Source: Chamaelirium japonicum (taxonomy: Eukaryota > Streptophyta > Magnoliopsida > Liliales > Melanthiaceae). Taken from it: a stretch of DNA of 64,000 nt. Below are positions 21,766 to 35,306 of the stretch, in pieces. The stretch's first letter is position 1; every line of letters starts with the position of its first letter. A program made the position numbers and the translations under genes. The stretch is from positions 2,790,001-2,854,000 of the forward strand of contig CANTAL010000003.1 of the NCBI GenBank assembly GCA_947650365.1, written 5' to 3'. The notes below the pieces were generated by a model. It was not told the DNA's origin and did not search any database. It saw only the letters and a list, made by a program, of their open reading frames with translations.

Positions 21766-24155
21766 GTTGTAATGTTTTAAATTTTTTAATGAAAAATATA
21801 AATTTCTTTAAAGCAAAAAATTCAGGTGTGCCTCATCTTCCTTCTTTACTTCCTATTATTAAATTAATTTTATTAGTTTAATAAATTAAATAGTTAAACA
21901 AATTAAATAATAAAGGAAATATTTAATTATCTATATAATAAAATTATTTAAACTAATTATTTATTATTTAAATAATAAAATCAATAAATATTTCTTTGAT
22001 TATTAAAAAAAATATTAAGCTATTTAAAAAAATATTTTATTATTCATATATTCAAATAATTAACTAATTATTTAAATAATAAGTAAATAGTTATTAAATA
22101 TTGATTTATTTTATTACTTAATTAAATAATTATTATTTTTAGTTATTTCAAATAATATCTTATAATTTCATAATTTTTTTTATTTATTTATTTATATAAT
22201 ATTTTATTTCAATTATTTTTTATTTAACTATGAAATTATTTAATTTTAAAAAAAATTATTATTTACTTAATTATTTATTTAATTATCTAAATAATTAAAT
22301 TCTAATATTTTAGTTATATATATTAATAATTATTTAATAATTTATTCAAATGATAATCTAATAATTTTATTACATAATATTTTAGTTATGTAATTATTGA
22401 TTAAATTATTTTTTTATTTGAAAAAATTATTAATTAATATAATTTATACTTTAAATTATAAAAGAAATATTTAAATAATAATATAAATAATTTATTGGAT
22501 TAAAATATTATATAATTATATAATTTAATTATTTTATTCAAAAATAATATTAAAATCAATAAATAATTAATTTATTTAGATATTTGATAAAATAATTAAA
22601 TAAATATTTAAATCCTTATTCAATAAATTATGATTAATTAAATATTTTTATTATTTACTTATTGAATAATTAAATAATAAAATAATTCAATAATAATTAT
22701 TGTATTATTCAAAAATAAAATGATAAAAATATTGGATTAATGATAATTTATGAAATAATGATTCAAATAATAATTTAATTATTTTATAAAATATCTAAAT
22801 AATATAATTATTTCTTTATGTTATTTTTATATTCTAATAAAATAATTCCATTATATAATAATATAATATATTAAAAAAATAAAGTTAAGTATTTTATTTT
22901 CTCAATATTCAAGTAATATTTTTAAAAATAAATTATATTAATTAATAATTTTTAGAATTAATAAAATAATTTAATCAATAATTACATAACTAAATTATTA
23001 TGTAATAAAATTATTAGATTATTATTTAAGTAAATTATGAAAATAATTATAAAATTAGAATTTCATTAATTAGATATTTACATAAATAATTATTTAAATA
23101 ATAATTTTTTAAAATAAATAAATATTTATTCAATTATTTAAATATTTGAAAATTTATTTAGTAAAGAAATGTATTAAAAGGATTATTTACTTAAACAAAA
23201 ATATAATTTAATTATAAAATAATTTTATAGTTAAATAACTAATAATTTAAATAAATTATAATTTTTTGAAATAATAAAATATTTGAATAAATAATTATAT
23301 AACTAAATTATTTTGTAATAAAATTATTATATTATCATTTAAATAAATTTTTTAATAATTATTTAATGAAATAATTATAAAATTAGAATTTTATTATTTA
23401 GATAATTATAAAAAAATTATTGAAATAAAATTTTTTTTAAATAATTAAATAATTAGTCAATTATTGAAATATTTAAAAACTTATTTATTAAAGAAATATG
23501 TTAAATAGATTATTTATATAAAAAAAAATTAATTATTAAATAATTTCATTATAAAATAAATAATAATTTAAATAAATTATTAGGTAATGAAATAATTAAT
23601 ATCTTTTTTTATGAAATTATCACAAATTAAATAAAATACATCAAAAAATAAATTATTTTATTATTTATTAAAATAAAAAAGTAATTTAGTAATAATTTCT
23701 TATTATTTAAATAATTAGTTAATTATTTAAACATATAAACAATAAAATATTTTTTTCAATAATATAATTTTTTGAAAAAAATAACTAATTAGTAATTATA
23801 TTATTATATTATTTTATTACTTAATTAAATAAAAAATTATATTAATAAATTATTTTATAAATAATTAAATAAAAATTATAATAATTATTTTATTAATGTT
23901 AATTAATTTTATATTTTTATTAATTACTTATTGAATAATAAAATAAATAAAATTATTAAAATAAAATTATAAAATTAAAATAAAATAAAAATTTTCATTA
24001 AAAACTAGATAATTAAATAATTAAATAAAATTATTATTTTAATAAAAAGTTTTTTATTATAATATTTCAATTATTTAATTTATTTGATAATTAAATAAAT
24101 TATTACTATTATTTCAAAAATTATAGAAATATTACAATGATAATCATAATAACGT
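21766..24155 (-). repeat. Long AT-rich core with palindromic organisation
   Basis: Minus-strand unit: inverted TGAGGCACACC and purine tract (21830-21855, read as TCTTCCTTCTTTACTTCC), about 2.3 kb of AT-rich sequence and an inverted boundary motif at 24120-24160. Core words appear in inverted order on either side of about 22690, where ATTGAATAAT/ATTATTCAA words face each other. No coding potential is seen. Confidence 0.7.
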
Positions 24156-24352
24156 TGAGATGATACTATTGAGAAGTGGAGTTTTGGAATTTAGATTACT
24201 TCTTACTTCAAACCTATACCCGTGGCAAATGAACTGGAGTTGGACTTCTTCTCTCTTCGTTTATTCCTCCATTCTTATCTCTCTTCTTCTCTCTTTTCTG
24301 TCTTCGTTTCTCTCTCCGTTTACTTGCAACGGGTTAGCTGGGCTCGATATGT
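24156..24352 (-). mobile_element. Leader, minus strand
   Basis: Reads GGAGTTTTGGAATTTAGAT...GGGCTCGATATG in plus orientation. It is the complement of the standard leader, shorter than in most copies because the GAGA tract is contracted. Confidence 0.75.
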
Positions 24353-24534
24353 TCATGTTGATAACATATTGTGAGATGGAAGAAAGAGAGAGCTGTCAAA
24401 CTTACCCCACCCTAAAGGGGTTGTATATTATTTATAGGGTAAGTTTACTTAGGGCCTAAGTATTATATGGGAAACCCTAATCTATGGGGGAGATCCAACG
24501 ATGGACAGTCATCCGATCGAACGATCTCATAACA
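24353..24534 (-). mobile_element. Complete LTR with primer-binding-like site, minus strand
   Basis: Inverted site 24353-24366, then the LTR 24367-24534 (168 bp) ending CGATCTCATAACA. It includes CACCCTAAAGGGG and TATTTATAGGG. It is flanked on the right by GTTATAATGTTTTAAA, the complement of the usual upstream TTTAAAACATTACAAC. Confidence 0.85.
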
Positions 24535-26058
24535 GTTATAATGTTTTAAATTTTTTAAAAAATATATATAAATTTTTTTAAAGCAAAAAATTCAAGTGTG
24601 CCTAATCTTCCTTCTTTACTTCCTATTATTTATTTAATTTAATTAGTTTAATAAATTAAATAATGAAATAAATTAAATAATTAAAGAAATATTTAATTAT
24701 CTATATAATTAAATTATTTAAACTAATTATTTAAATATTAAAATAAATAAATATTTCTTTGATTATTAAAAAAATATTTTATTATTCATATATTCAAATA
24801 ATTATCTAATTATTTAAATAAGAAGTAAATAGTTATTAAATTTTTATTTTATTTTATTACTTAACTAAATAATTATTATTTTTAGTTATTTCAATTAATA
24901 TCTCATCATTTAATAAAAACTTTTATTTATTTAATTATACAATATGTTATTTAAATTAATATTTATTTAACAATAAAATTATTTAATAATTATAATATTT
25001 ATTTTTTTTAGTAAATAATATATTTGATATATTTATTCACTAATTAAGTTTTTAAATAAATCAATAATTAACTAATTATTTAATTATGTAAAAAAAATAT
25101 TATTTAAATAATTCTTTATATAATTATCTAAATAATTAAATTCTAATATTTTATTTATATAAATAAATACTTATTTATTAATTTATTTAAATGATTATCT
25201 AATAATTTTATTACATAATAATTTAGTTATGTAATTATTGATTAAATTATATTTTAATTTTAAAAAAATTTTAATTAATATAATTTATACTTTAAATTAT
25301 AAAGTAAATATTTAAATAATAAAATAATTAAAATATTTGATTAAAATATTATATAATTATATAATTGAATTATTTTATTATATAATTAAATAAAAAATTT
25401 ATTCAATAACTATTTACTTATTTTTTAAATAATTAGTTAATTATTTGAATATATAAATAATAAAATTATTTTTTTAATAATATAATTTTTTTAAAATAAT
25501 AAGCAATTAGTTATTATATTATTATATTATTTTATTTCTTAATTAACTCAAAAATTAGATTCATAAATTATTTTATAAAATAATTAAATAAAAATTATAA
25601 TAATTATTTCATTAATGGTAATTAATTTAATATTTTTATTAATTAATTATTGAATAAAAAAATAATGAATTAATTAATTATTTTATTATTTCAATTATTT
25701 ATTATTGAATTAATTAATTAAATTAATTTAAAAAATAATAGTAAATAAAGAAATAACTAATAAAATTTATTAGTTATATAATTTAATTATTATTTATTTA
25801 TTTAATATTTTAAACCATTAAATAGTAACATAATTTGATTATTTAATTATATAGTAATTAATAAATTAATAAAATAAAATTTTTTATTAAATAATTAGAT
25901 AATTAAATAATTAAAAAAAATTATTATTTTAATAAAAAGTTAATTATTAGGATATTTCAATTATTTAATTTATTTGATAATTAAATAAATGATTACTATT
26001 AATTATTTAAAAAATTACAAAAATATTACAATGATAATCATAATAACATTGATTACTA
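24535..26058 (-). repeat. AT-rich core, minus strand
   Basis: Inverted TGAGGCACACC/purine tract at 24590-24620, then about 1.4 kb of core closing with an inverted boundary motif at 26015-26050. It is interrupted there by the GC-rich insertion. No gene is seen. Confidence 0.7.
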
Positions 26059-26695
26059 GCTGCGGGAGCAGTTAGCGCCGCTGTCGCGGGCGCAGGTAGC
26101 AGCCGCTGCTGCGGGAGCAGTTAGCGCCGCTGTCGCGGGCGCAGGTAGCAGCCGCTGCCGCAAGTCGCCGCCGAGGGCAGCTCTGCTGTCTCTGCATACT
26201 GACACCGTCCGCCACCTCCGCCGGTCGCGCACAGGTTTGCCGGCGGTTGTGCGGGTGGTCTCACGTCTGTACCCGATCGGGTGTTGCTAGGTAAAAAGGG
26301 AAGAGGGAGTTCTCAGGCGTACCGTTCGTCGACGTGGTTGTTGCTGTCTTCCTCCACTCTCTTCTCCCAGATCTTTCTCTCTCTTCTTCTCTTCCTCTCT
26401 TCCTCTCTCTCTCTCTCCGATCTCTCTTTAAGATCGGGTCGTGGCCGCGGACGAGATCTGGAGCCGGGAGAGAGAAGGTTTCTCGGACGGTAGGGTCGTG
26501 CTTTCCCGTCGGGCTCGTGCTTCACGTATCGTGCTGATAACGTGTTGCAAAAAGCGTCCTGTATTATTCATTTACCCCCCTATATATAGGCATAATTGGA
26601 GGTTGGGATAGAGACGGGGAAATCTCCTATCCCATGAATCCAGGGGTCTTTATCCGGTGGGCATCCATATCCGATGCAACCACCGTTTCATAACA
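26059..26695 (-). mobile_element. Truncated second LTR element, GC-rich
   Basis: On the minus strand: LTR 26695-26543 (153 bp), beginning TGTTATGAAACGG and ending TTTTTGCAACA, with CCTATATATAGG as likely TATA box. Then primer-binding-like site CGTTATCAGCACGA (26542-26529), and about 470 bp of GC-rich leader with a GAGAGA tract (26350-26430). The distal end is a 49-bp tandem duplication (26059-26107 and 26108-26156). No second LTR is present, so the 3' part is lost. Only the LTR tips and primer site resemble the main family; the rest is unrelated. The overlapping 67-70-codon frames are low-complexity read-throughs. Confidence 0.75.
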
Positions 26696-26948
26696 GATTG
26701 CTATTATTAAAAAAATTATAGAATTATTACAATATAATCATAATAACGTTAATATGATACTATTGTGAAATAGAGTTTTGGAATTTAGATTACTTCTTAC
26801 TTCAAACCTATACCCGTGGCCAATGAAGAGAAGCAGGACTTCTTCTCTCGTCGTTTATTTCTCCGTTCTAATCTCTCTTCTGTCTTCGTGTCTCTCTCCA
26901 TTTTCTTGCGACTGGTCGGTTGGGCTCGATATGTTCTTGTTGATAATA
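26696..26948 (-). mobile_element. Inverted leader and boundary motif right of the GC insertion
   Basis: About 55 bp (26696-26751) repeats, imperfectly, the sequence just left of the GC block (about 25999-26050). It is followed by the leader in inverse orientation and an inverted primer-binding-like site 26935-26948. Confidence 0.75.
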
Positions 26949-27116
26949 TATTGTGAGATGGAAGCCAGAGAGAGTCATCAAACGTGCCCTACCCTAAAAG
27001 GGTCGTATATTATTTATAGGGTAAGCTTAGTTAGGACCTAAGTATAATATAGAAAACTCTAATCTATGGGAGAGATCCGATGGTGCACAGTCATCATATC
27101 GAACGATCTCATAATA
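26949..27116 (-). mobile_element. Complete 168-bp LTR module, minus strand
   Basis: From TATTGTGAGATGG to CGATCTCATAATA. It has the same length and internal order as the copy at 24367-24534. TATTTATAGGGTAAGCTTAG shows the TATA box and a one-base-broken palindrome. Confidence 0.85.
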
Positions 27117-29399
27117 GTTATAATGTTTTAAATTTTTTTAAAGAAAAATATAAATTTTTTTAAAGTAAAAAAATTTGGGTGTGCCTCATCTTTTTTCTTT
27201 ACTTCTTATTATTTAATTAATTTAATTAGTTTTATAAATTAAATAGTTACATAAAATAAATAATTAAATAAATAAAGAAATATTTATTATCTATATAATT
27301 AAATTACTTAAACTAATTATTTATTATTGAAATATTAAAATCAATAAATTTTTATTTGATTATAAAAAAAAATAGTAAGCTATTTAGAAAAATATTTTAT
27401 TATTCATATAAACAAATAATTAACTAATTATTTAAATAATAAGTAAATAGTTATTAAATTATTTTTTTATTTTAATACTTAAATAAATAAATATTATTTT
27501 TTATTATTTTAATTAATATCTTATAATTTCATAAAATTTTATTTTTTTAATTACACAATATTTTTTTTAAAATTATTATTTATTTATCTATGAAATTATC
27601 TAATAATAATTACAATATTTATTTAGCAAACATCTCATTACTATATATATTTATTATCGAATAATAATTAAATATTTATTTATTTAAAAAATTACTATTT
27701 AAATAATTCTTTAATTCATTATCAAAATAATTAAATTCTAATATTTTAGTTATATTAATAAATAATTATTTAATAATTTATTTAAATGATAATCTAATAA
27801 TTTTATCAATAATTTTTAAATAATTTTTTATATAATATTACAAATAATGAAATTTTTATAAATAATGAACTTTTTATATAATTTATTTAATTTTTTATAT
27901 AATGAAATTTAATAAAATTTAATTTTATAAATAATGAAATTTTTTATAATTTTATTAATAATCAAATTTTTTTATAATATTTATTTAATTTTTTATATAT
28001 TGAAATTTAATGAAATTTAATTTTCTAAATAATGAAATTTTTATATAATTTTTGATATAATCTATTATATAATTTTACAAATAATTTTATAAATAATTAA
28101 ATTTTTTAAATAATGTAAATAATAAAATTTTTTAGATTCATTATCTAAATAATCTAATAATTTTTTATGTAATTTTATAAATAATGAAATTATTATTTTA
28201 TATTTATTTAAACAAATAATTATTAAAAAATTTATTTAAATAATAATATAATTTATTTATATAATTTATATATCTAATTATATATTTTATTTATATAACT
28301 GTCTATATTATTATTTATTTAAATACAAAATTATTTAATAAATAAATTATTTTTTTATTTAAGTAAATAATCTATATAATATATTTCTTTACAAATTAAT
28401 TTTTTAAATATTTAAATAATTGAATAATAATTTATTTATTTTAAAAAAATATTATTTAAATAATTCTTTATATAATTATCTAATTAATGAAATTCTAATT
28501 GTACAATTATTTCAATAAATAATTACTTTATAATAATTTAGTTATGTAATTATTTATCAAATTATATATTTAAAAAATAAAAAACTTAAATTTATTATGT
28601 TAAAATATTATATAATTATATAAAGGAATTATTTTATTAAAATATAATAATAACATAAAGAAATAATTAAATTATTTAAATATTTAATAAAATAGTAAAT
28701 ACAATATCTAATAAAATAGTTATTTAAATGATATAATTATAATTTATGGAATAATGATTACAATAATGATTTAATTTGTTTATAAAATATCTAAATAATT
28801 TCATTATTTTTTTATGTAATTAATATTTTTTAATAAAATAATGCAATTATATAATTATTTTAATAAATTATTATTTTTAATAAAATAATGCAATTATTAT
28901 TTTTAATAAATTATTATTTTTTAATAAAGTAATGCAATTATATAATTATTTTTAATAAATTATTATGTAATAAAATTATTAGATAATTATTTTAATAAAT
29001 TATGAAATAATTCTATATTTAGATAATTAAAATATTAAAATTTAATTTTTTAGATAATTAAATAAAAAATTATTTAAATAATATTTTTTATATATAATTT
29101 AATAATTAGTCAATTATTAGTATATTTAAAAACTTAATTAGTGAATAAATATATCAAATAGATTATTTTGTTTAAAAACTAAATATTATAATTATTAAAT
29201 GTTTCATTATCAAATAAATAACAATTTAAATAAAATATTATATAATTAAATAAATAAATTTTTTTATTAAATTATAAGATATTAATTGAAATAATTAAAA
29301 AAAATAATTATTTGGTTAAGTAATAAAATAAAATAATAAATTAAATAATTGTTTTATATACATATATATATATATATTAAGCTAAAATATTAAGCTATT

Positions 29400-29458
<59 letters not shown>

Positions 29459-29640
29459 TAAATTTTTTTTTTAAATAGCTTAATATTTTTTAAATAATCA
29501 AAGAAATATTTATTGATTTTAATATTTTAATAATAAATAATTAGTTTAAATAATTTAATTATATAGATAATAAAATATTTAATAATTATTTAATTTATTT
29601 AACTATTTAATTTATGAAACTAGTTAAATTAAATAAATAA
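27117..29640. repeat. AT-rich core with strand switch
   Basis: Minus-oriented start (inverted purine tract near 27190-27210). Core words run in minus orientation to about 28.45 kb (TATATTTCTTTACAAATTAA) and in plus orientation from about 29.1 kb (TTAGTGAATAAATATATC), so an inversion axis lies between. From here to the right end all LTRs are plus-oriented. 27810-28200 is an amplification of AATAATGAAATTTTTTATA words. No gene is seen. Confidence 0.65.
29403..29450. repeat. (AT)24 microsatellite
   Basis: A perfect dinucleotide run of 48 bp, next to a shorter AT run at 29362-29378. It sits within the TTAAGCTATTTAAATA region that normally precedes the 3' end of the core. Confidence 0.95.
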
Positions 29641-29731
29641 TAGGAAGTAAAGAAGGAAGATGAGGCACACCTGTATTTTTTGCTTTAAAAAAATTTATAT
29701 ATTTTTTTAAAAAAATTAAAAACATTACAAC

Positions 29732-32700
29732 CGTTATAAGATCATTCGATCGGATGATTGTCAACCCTATAAATAATATATGATCCCTTTAGGGTGGGGC
29801 AAATTTGATAGCTCTCTCTTTCTCCCATCTCACATATCGAGCCCAACCGACCCATTGCAAGTAAACGTAGAGAGAAGAATATTTCTATAATTAAGAAGTA
29901 ATCTAAATTCCAAAACTCCACTTCTCAATAGTATCATCTCAATGTTATTATAATTATCATTGTAATATTTCTATAATTTTTTAAATAATAGTAATCATTT
30001 ATTTAATTATAGAATAAATTAAATAATTGAAATATTATAATAATTAAATTTTTATTAAAATAATAATTTTATTTAATTATTTAATTATCTACTTATTTAA
30101 TAAAATTTTTTATTCTATTGATTTATTAATTATTATATTATTAAATAATCAAATTATGTAACTATTTAATGGTTTAAAATATTAAATAAAGAAATAATGA
30201 TATAATTATATAAATAATTTATTTTATTAGTTATTTCCTTAGTTATTATTATTTTTTAAATTAATTTAATTAATTTATTAAATAAAAAATTATATAAATA
30301 TTAAAATAATTTATTTATTATTTATTATTCCATAATTAATTAATTAAAATATTTAATTAATTACCATTAATGACATAATTATTATTATTTTTATTTAATT
30401 ATTTTATAAAATAATTTTATAATTTAAATATTTATTTCATTAAGTTATAAAATAATATAATAATATAATAACAAATTACTTATTATTTTGAAAAAATTAT
30501 ATTATTTAAAAAAATATTTAATTGTTTATATGTTGAAATAATTTACTAATTATTTAAAAAATAAGTAAATAGTTATTTAATTAATTTTTTATTTTATTAT
30601 ATAATAAAATAATTTATTTTCTGATATGTTTTATTTAATTTTTTCTAATTTAATTACATAATATAATAATTATTTCATTATGTAATTATTTATTTAAATT
30701 ATTATTTATTTTACTATTAAATTATTTATTAATTAAAATATTTTTTTGTTTATATAAATAATCTATTTAATATACTGCTTTAATAAATTAGTTTTTTAAT
30801 ATTTCAATAATTGACTAATTATTTAATTATTTTAAAAAAATTTATTTAAATAATTTTTTTATAATTATCTAAATATTAAAATTATAATTTTATATTTATT
30901 TTAATAAATAATTATTAAAAAAATTATTCAAACTATAATATAATAATTTTATTACATAATAATTTCATTATTTAATTATTTTTTCAATTATTTTATTATT
31001 TTAAAAAATTATTTAAATAATCGTTTTTCTATATTTCTTTACTAAATAATCGTTTTATTTTTTTATTATTTTTTTGTTTAGGTAAATAATCGTTTTAATA
31101 TATTTCTTTACTAAATAAGTTTTTAAACATTTAAATAATTGAATAAATATTTATTTATTTCAAAAAATTATTATTGAAATAACTATTTATGTAAATATCT
31201 AATAAATGAAATTCTAATTTTATATTTATTTAAATAAATAATTATTTATTAATTTACTTAAATAATAATCTAATATTTTTTTATATAATAATTTATTTAT
31301 ATAATTATTAATTAAATTATATTCGTAATTTTAAAAATTATTAATGAATATAATTTATTTTTTAAAATATTACTTTAATATTTAAAAAATAAAATACTTA
31401 AATTTATTTATTTTGTGAAAATATTATATTATTATATAATAGAATTTTTTTATTCGAATATAAAAATAACATAAATAAATAATTAAATTAGTTAGATATT
31501 TTATAAAATCATTAAATAATTATTTGAATCATTATTCCATAAATTATAATTAATCCAATTTTTTTATTATTTTCTTTTTGAATAATTCAAAAATGATTAT
31601 TGAATTATTTCATCACTGAATTATTCCTTAAATAAATAATAAAAATATTTAATTAAATATAATTTATTGAATAATGATTCAAAAATTTATTTAACTATTT
31701 TATCAAATATCTAAATAATTTCATTATTTATTGATTTTCATAATATTTTTTAATCAAATAAATAAATTATTTATTTATAAAATATTTAAATCAAATAAAT
31801 AATTTATTTTATTATTTAAATATTTATGTTTAATCAATAATTACATAACAAAATTATTATGTAATAAAATTATTAGATTATCATTTGAATAAATTATTAA
31901 ATAAATACTTATATATATACCTAAAATATTAGAAAATAGATTATTTACTTAAAAAAATAAATATTTTCATTATTATATAATTTCATAGTTAAATAAAATA
32001 TTATATAATTAAATAAATCAAGAAATTTATAAAATTATGAGATATTAATTGAAATAACTAAAAATAATAATTATTTAATTAAGTAATAAAATAAAACAAT
32101 AATTTAATAATTAAAGAAATATTTTTTGATTTTATTATTTAAATAATAAGTAAATAATTATTAAATTAATTTTTTATTTTATTATATAATAAAATAATTT
32201 ATTTTTTGATATATTTTATTAAATTTTTTATAATTGAAGAAAATAATTTATGAATTATTTCATTACATAATAATTTATTTAAATTATTATTTATTTAATA
32301 TATTTCTTTAATAAATATATTTTGAAATAGTGAAATAATTGACTAATTTTTTAATTGTTTAAAAAAATAATTATTTATATAATTATCTAAATAATAAAAT
32401 TTTAATTTTATAATTATTTTAATAAATAATTATTAAAAAATTTATTTAAATCATAATATAATATTTTATTATATAATAATTTACTTATATAATTATTAAT
32501 TAAATGATTTTATATAAATAATATTCTAATAATTTTATTACATAATAATTTAGTTATGTAATTATAAATTAAATTATTTAATTATTTCAAAAAATCATTA
32601 ATTAATATAATTTATTCTTTAAATTTTTACTTAAATATTTAGAAAATAAAATACTTAAATTTATTTTGTTAAAATATTTTATAATTATATAATGAAAATA

Positions 32701-35139
32701 TTTCATTATAATATAATAATAACATAAAAGAGAGAGAGAAACAAAGATAGAAGAGAGAGAAATGAAGACATATCGAGCACAGCTGACCCATCGCAAGAAA
32801 ACAGAAAGAGAAACGAAGACAGAAGAGAAAGAAAAAGATAGATGAGAATGGATAAATAAGCGAAGAAGTAATCTAAATTCCAAAACTCCACTTCTCAATA
32901 GTATTATCTCAATGTTATTATGATTATCATTGTAATGTTTCTATAATTTTTTTAATAATAATAATCGTTTATTTTATTATAAAATAATTTAAATAATTAA
33001 AATATTTTAATAAATAATAATGATAATTAAAATATTTTAATAATCGTTTATTTTATTTATTTATTTAATTATCTAGTAATTTAATGAAATTTATTATTTT
33101 ATTTATTTATGAATTATTATATTATTAAATAACCAAATTATGTAACTATTTAATGGTTCAAAATATTAAATAAATAAATAATAATTTAATTATGTAATTA
33201 ATTTATTTTATTTGTTATTTCTTCAATTATTATTATTATTGAAATAAATTTATTAAATAATAAATTGTTGAAATAATAAAATAATTAATTAATTTATTAT
33301 TTCATTATTAAATAAGTAATTAATAAAAATATTTAATGAATTACTATTAATAAAATAAAAATTATAATTCTTATTATTTATTTTATTAAATAATTTATGA
33401 ATATAATTATTTATTTAACAAAGTAATAAAATAATATAATAATATAATAACTAATTACGTATTATTTTTGAAAAATAATATTATTTCAAAAAATATTTTA
33501 TTATTCATATATTCAAATAATTAACTTTTTAATTAAATAATTCAATAATGATTATTTCATTAATATATTCAATAATAATTATTGAATAATTTCATTATTG
33601 AATTTTTTCATTATTGAATTATTTAATAAGTAAATAATGAAAATATTGGATTAGTTATAATTTATAGAATAATGATTCCAATATTGATTTAATTATTTTA
33701 TTAAATAAATAAATAATTTCATTATTTATTTATTTGATTAATATTTTTTCATAAAATAATTCAATTATATAATTAGATAATATTTTAATCAAATAAATTT
33801 AAAATTTTATGATTTAAATATTTATGTTATAATTTAAATTATAAATTATATTAATTAATAATTTTTTCAAATAAGAAAATAATTTAATCAATAATTACAT
33901 AACTAAATTATTATGCTATAAAATTATTAGATTATCATTTGAATAAATTATTAAATAATTATTTATTTATATAACTAAAATATTAGAATTTAATTATTTA
34001 GATAATTAAATAAAGAATTATATAACTAATAAATTTTTTTAATAATTAAATAATGAGTCAATTATTGAAATATTTAAAAACTTAATTAGTCAATTATTTT
34101 ATTACATAATGAAATAATTTATTTTTTTTATGTATTTTATAAAATTTTTCATTATTTAAGAAAATAATTTTTGGAATAATGATTCAAATAATTATTTAAT
34201 TATTTTAAAAAATATTTAAATAATTTCATTATTTCTTTATATTAATAAAATTTTCTAATAAAATAATTTATTTATATAATATGTTAATCAAATAATTTTA
34301 TTATTTTATTATCTAAATATTTATGTAATAATTTAAATTATAATTACATGACTAAATTATTTTCGAAAATTATAATTACATAACTAAAATAATTTAATCA
34401 ATAATTATATGACTAATTTATTATGTAATAAAATTTTAGATTATTATTTAAATAAATTATTAAATAATTATTTATTGATATTACTAAAATATTAGAATTT
34501 AATTATTTAGATAATGAATTAAATAATTATTTAAATAATAATTTTTTAAAATAATTAAATAATTAGATAATTATTGAAATATCTAAAAACTTAATTAGTG
34601 AAGAAATATATCAAATAGATTATTTACTTAAAAAAATAAATATTGTTATTACTAAATAATTTTCTAGATAAATAAATAATAATTTAAAATAATATTATAT
34701 AATTAAATAGATATAAAATTTTATTAAATTATGCGATATTAATTGAAATAAGTAAAAATAATAATTATTTAATTAAGTAATATAATAAAAAAATAATTTA
34801 ATAACTATTTACTTATTATTTAAATAATTAGTTAATTATTTGAATATATGAATAATAAAATATTTTTTTAAATAGCTTAATATTTTTTTTGAATAATCAA
34901 ATAAATATTTTCTGATTTAAATATTTCTATAATAACTAATTAGTTTAAGTAATTTAATTATTTAGATAATTAAATATTTTTTTAAATTATTTAAATATTT
35001 AATTTATTTAACTATTTAATTTATTAAACTAATTAAATTATTTAAATATTAGGAAGTAAAGAAGTAAGATGAGGCACATCTGAATTTTTTACTTTAAAAA
35101 AATTTATATTTTTCTTTAAGAAAATTTAAAACATTAAAC
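29732..35139 (+). mobile_element. Very long unit with crippled LTR and two palindromic cores
   Basis: The LTR remnant 29732-29833 has lost U3 up to CCCTATAAATAATATATG. The primer-binding site is deleted (CTCACATATCGAG joins LTR end to leader). The leader is shortened to about 29895. The boundary motif is at about 29935. AT-rich core follows to 32727 with an inverted-repeat centre near 31600. A leader fragment without LTR (32728-32900) and its boundary motif come next, then a second core with centre near 33590. The unit ends with the purine tract AGGAAGTAAAGAAGTAAGA (35051-35069) and the TGAGGCACATC lead-in. Confidence 0.7.
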
Positions 35140-35306
35140 TGTATGAGATCGTTCGATCGGATGACTGTCCACCGTTGGATCTCTCCTATAGATTAGGGTT
35201 TCCCTTATTATACTTAGGCTCTAATTAAGCTTACACTATAAATAATATACGACCCCTTTAGAGTGGGGCATGTTTGTTGGCTCTTTTTTTCTTCCATCTC
35301 ATAATA
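35140..35306 (+). mobile_element. Complete 167-bp LTR
   Basis: TGTATGAGATCGTTCGATC to CTCATAATA. The primer-binding-like site is decayed to TATTATCAACACGA (35307-35320). The leader follows to 35505. Confidence 0.85.

Noticed and set aside
26281..26537. Three overlapping 67-70 codon frames in the GC-rich block
   Set aside because: They overlap on opposite strands, are dominated by a GAGAGA/CTCTCT tract, and lie in the untranslated leader position of an LTR element.
26051..26700. GATTA/GATTG as a 5-bp target duplication of the GC-rich element
   Set aside because: The left edge has no LTR, and the match is one base off within a longer 55-bp flanking duplication, so it cannot be counted as a clean insertion footprint.
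29403..29450. (AT)24 as a terminator or matrix attachment site
   Set aside because: It is a simple microsatellite in already AT-rich sequence. Nothing in the sequence supports a specific function.
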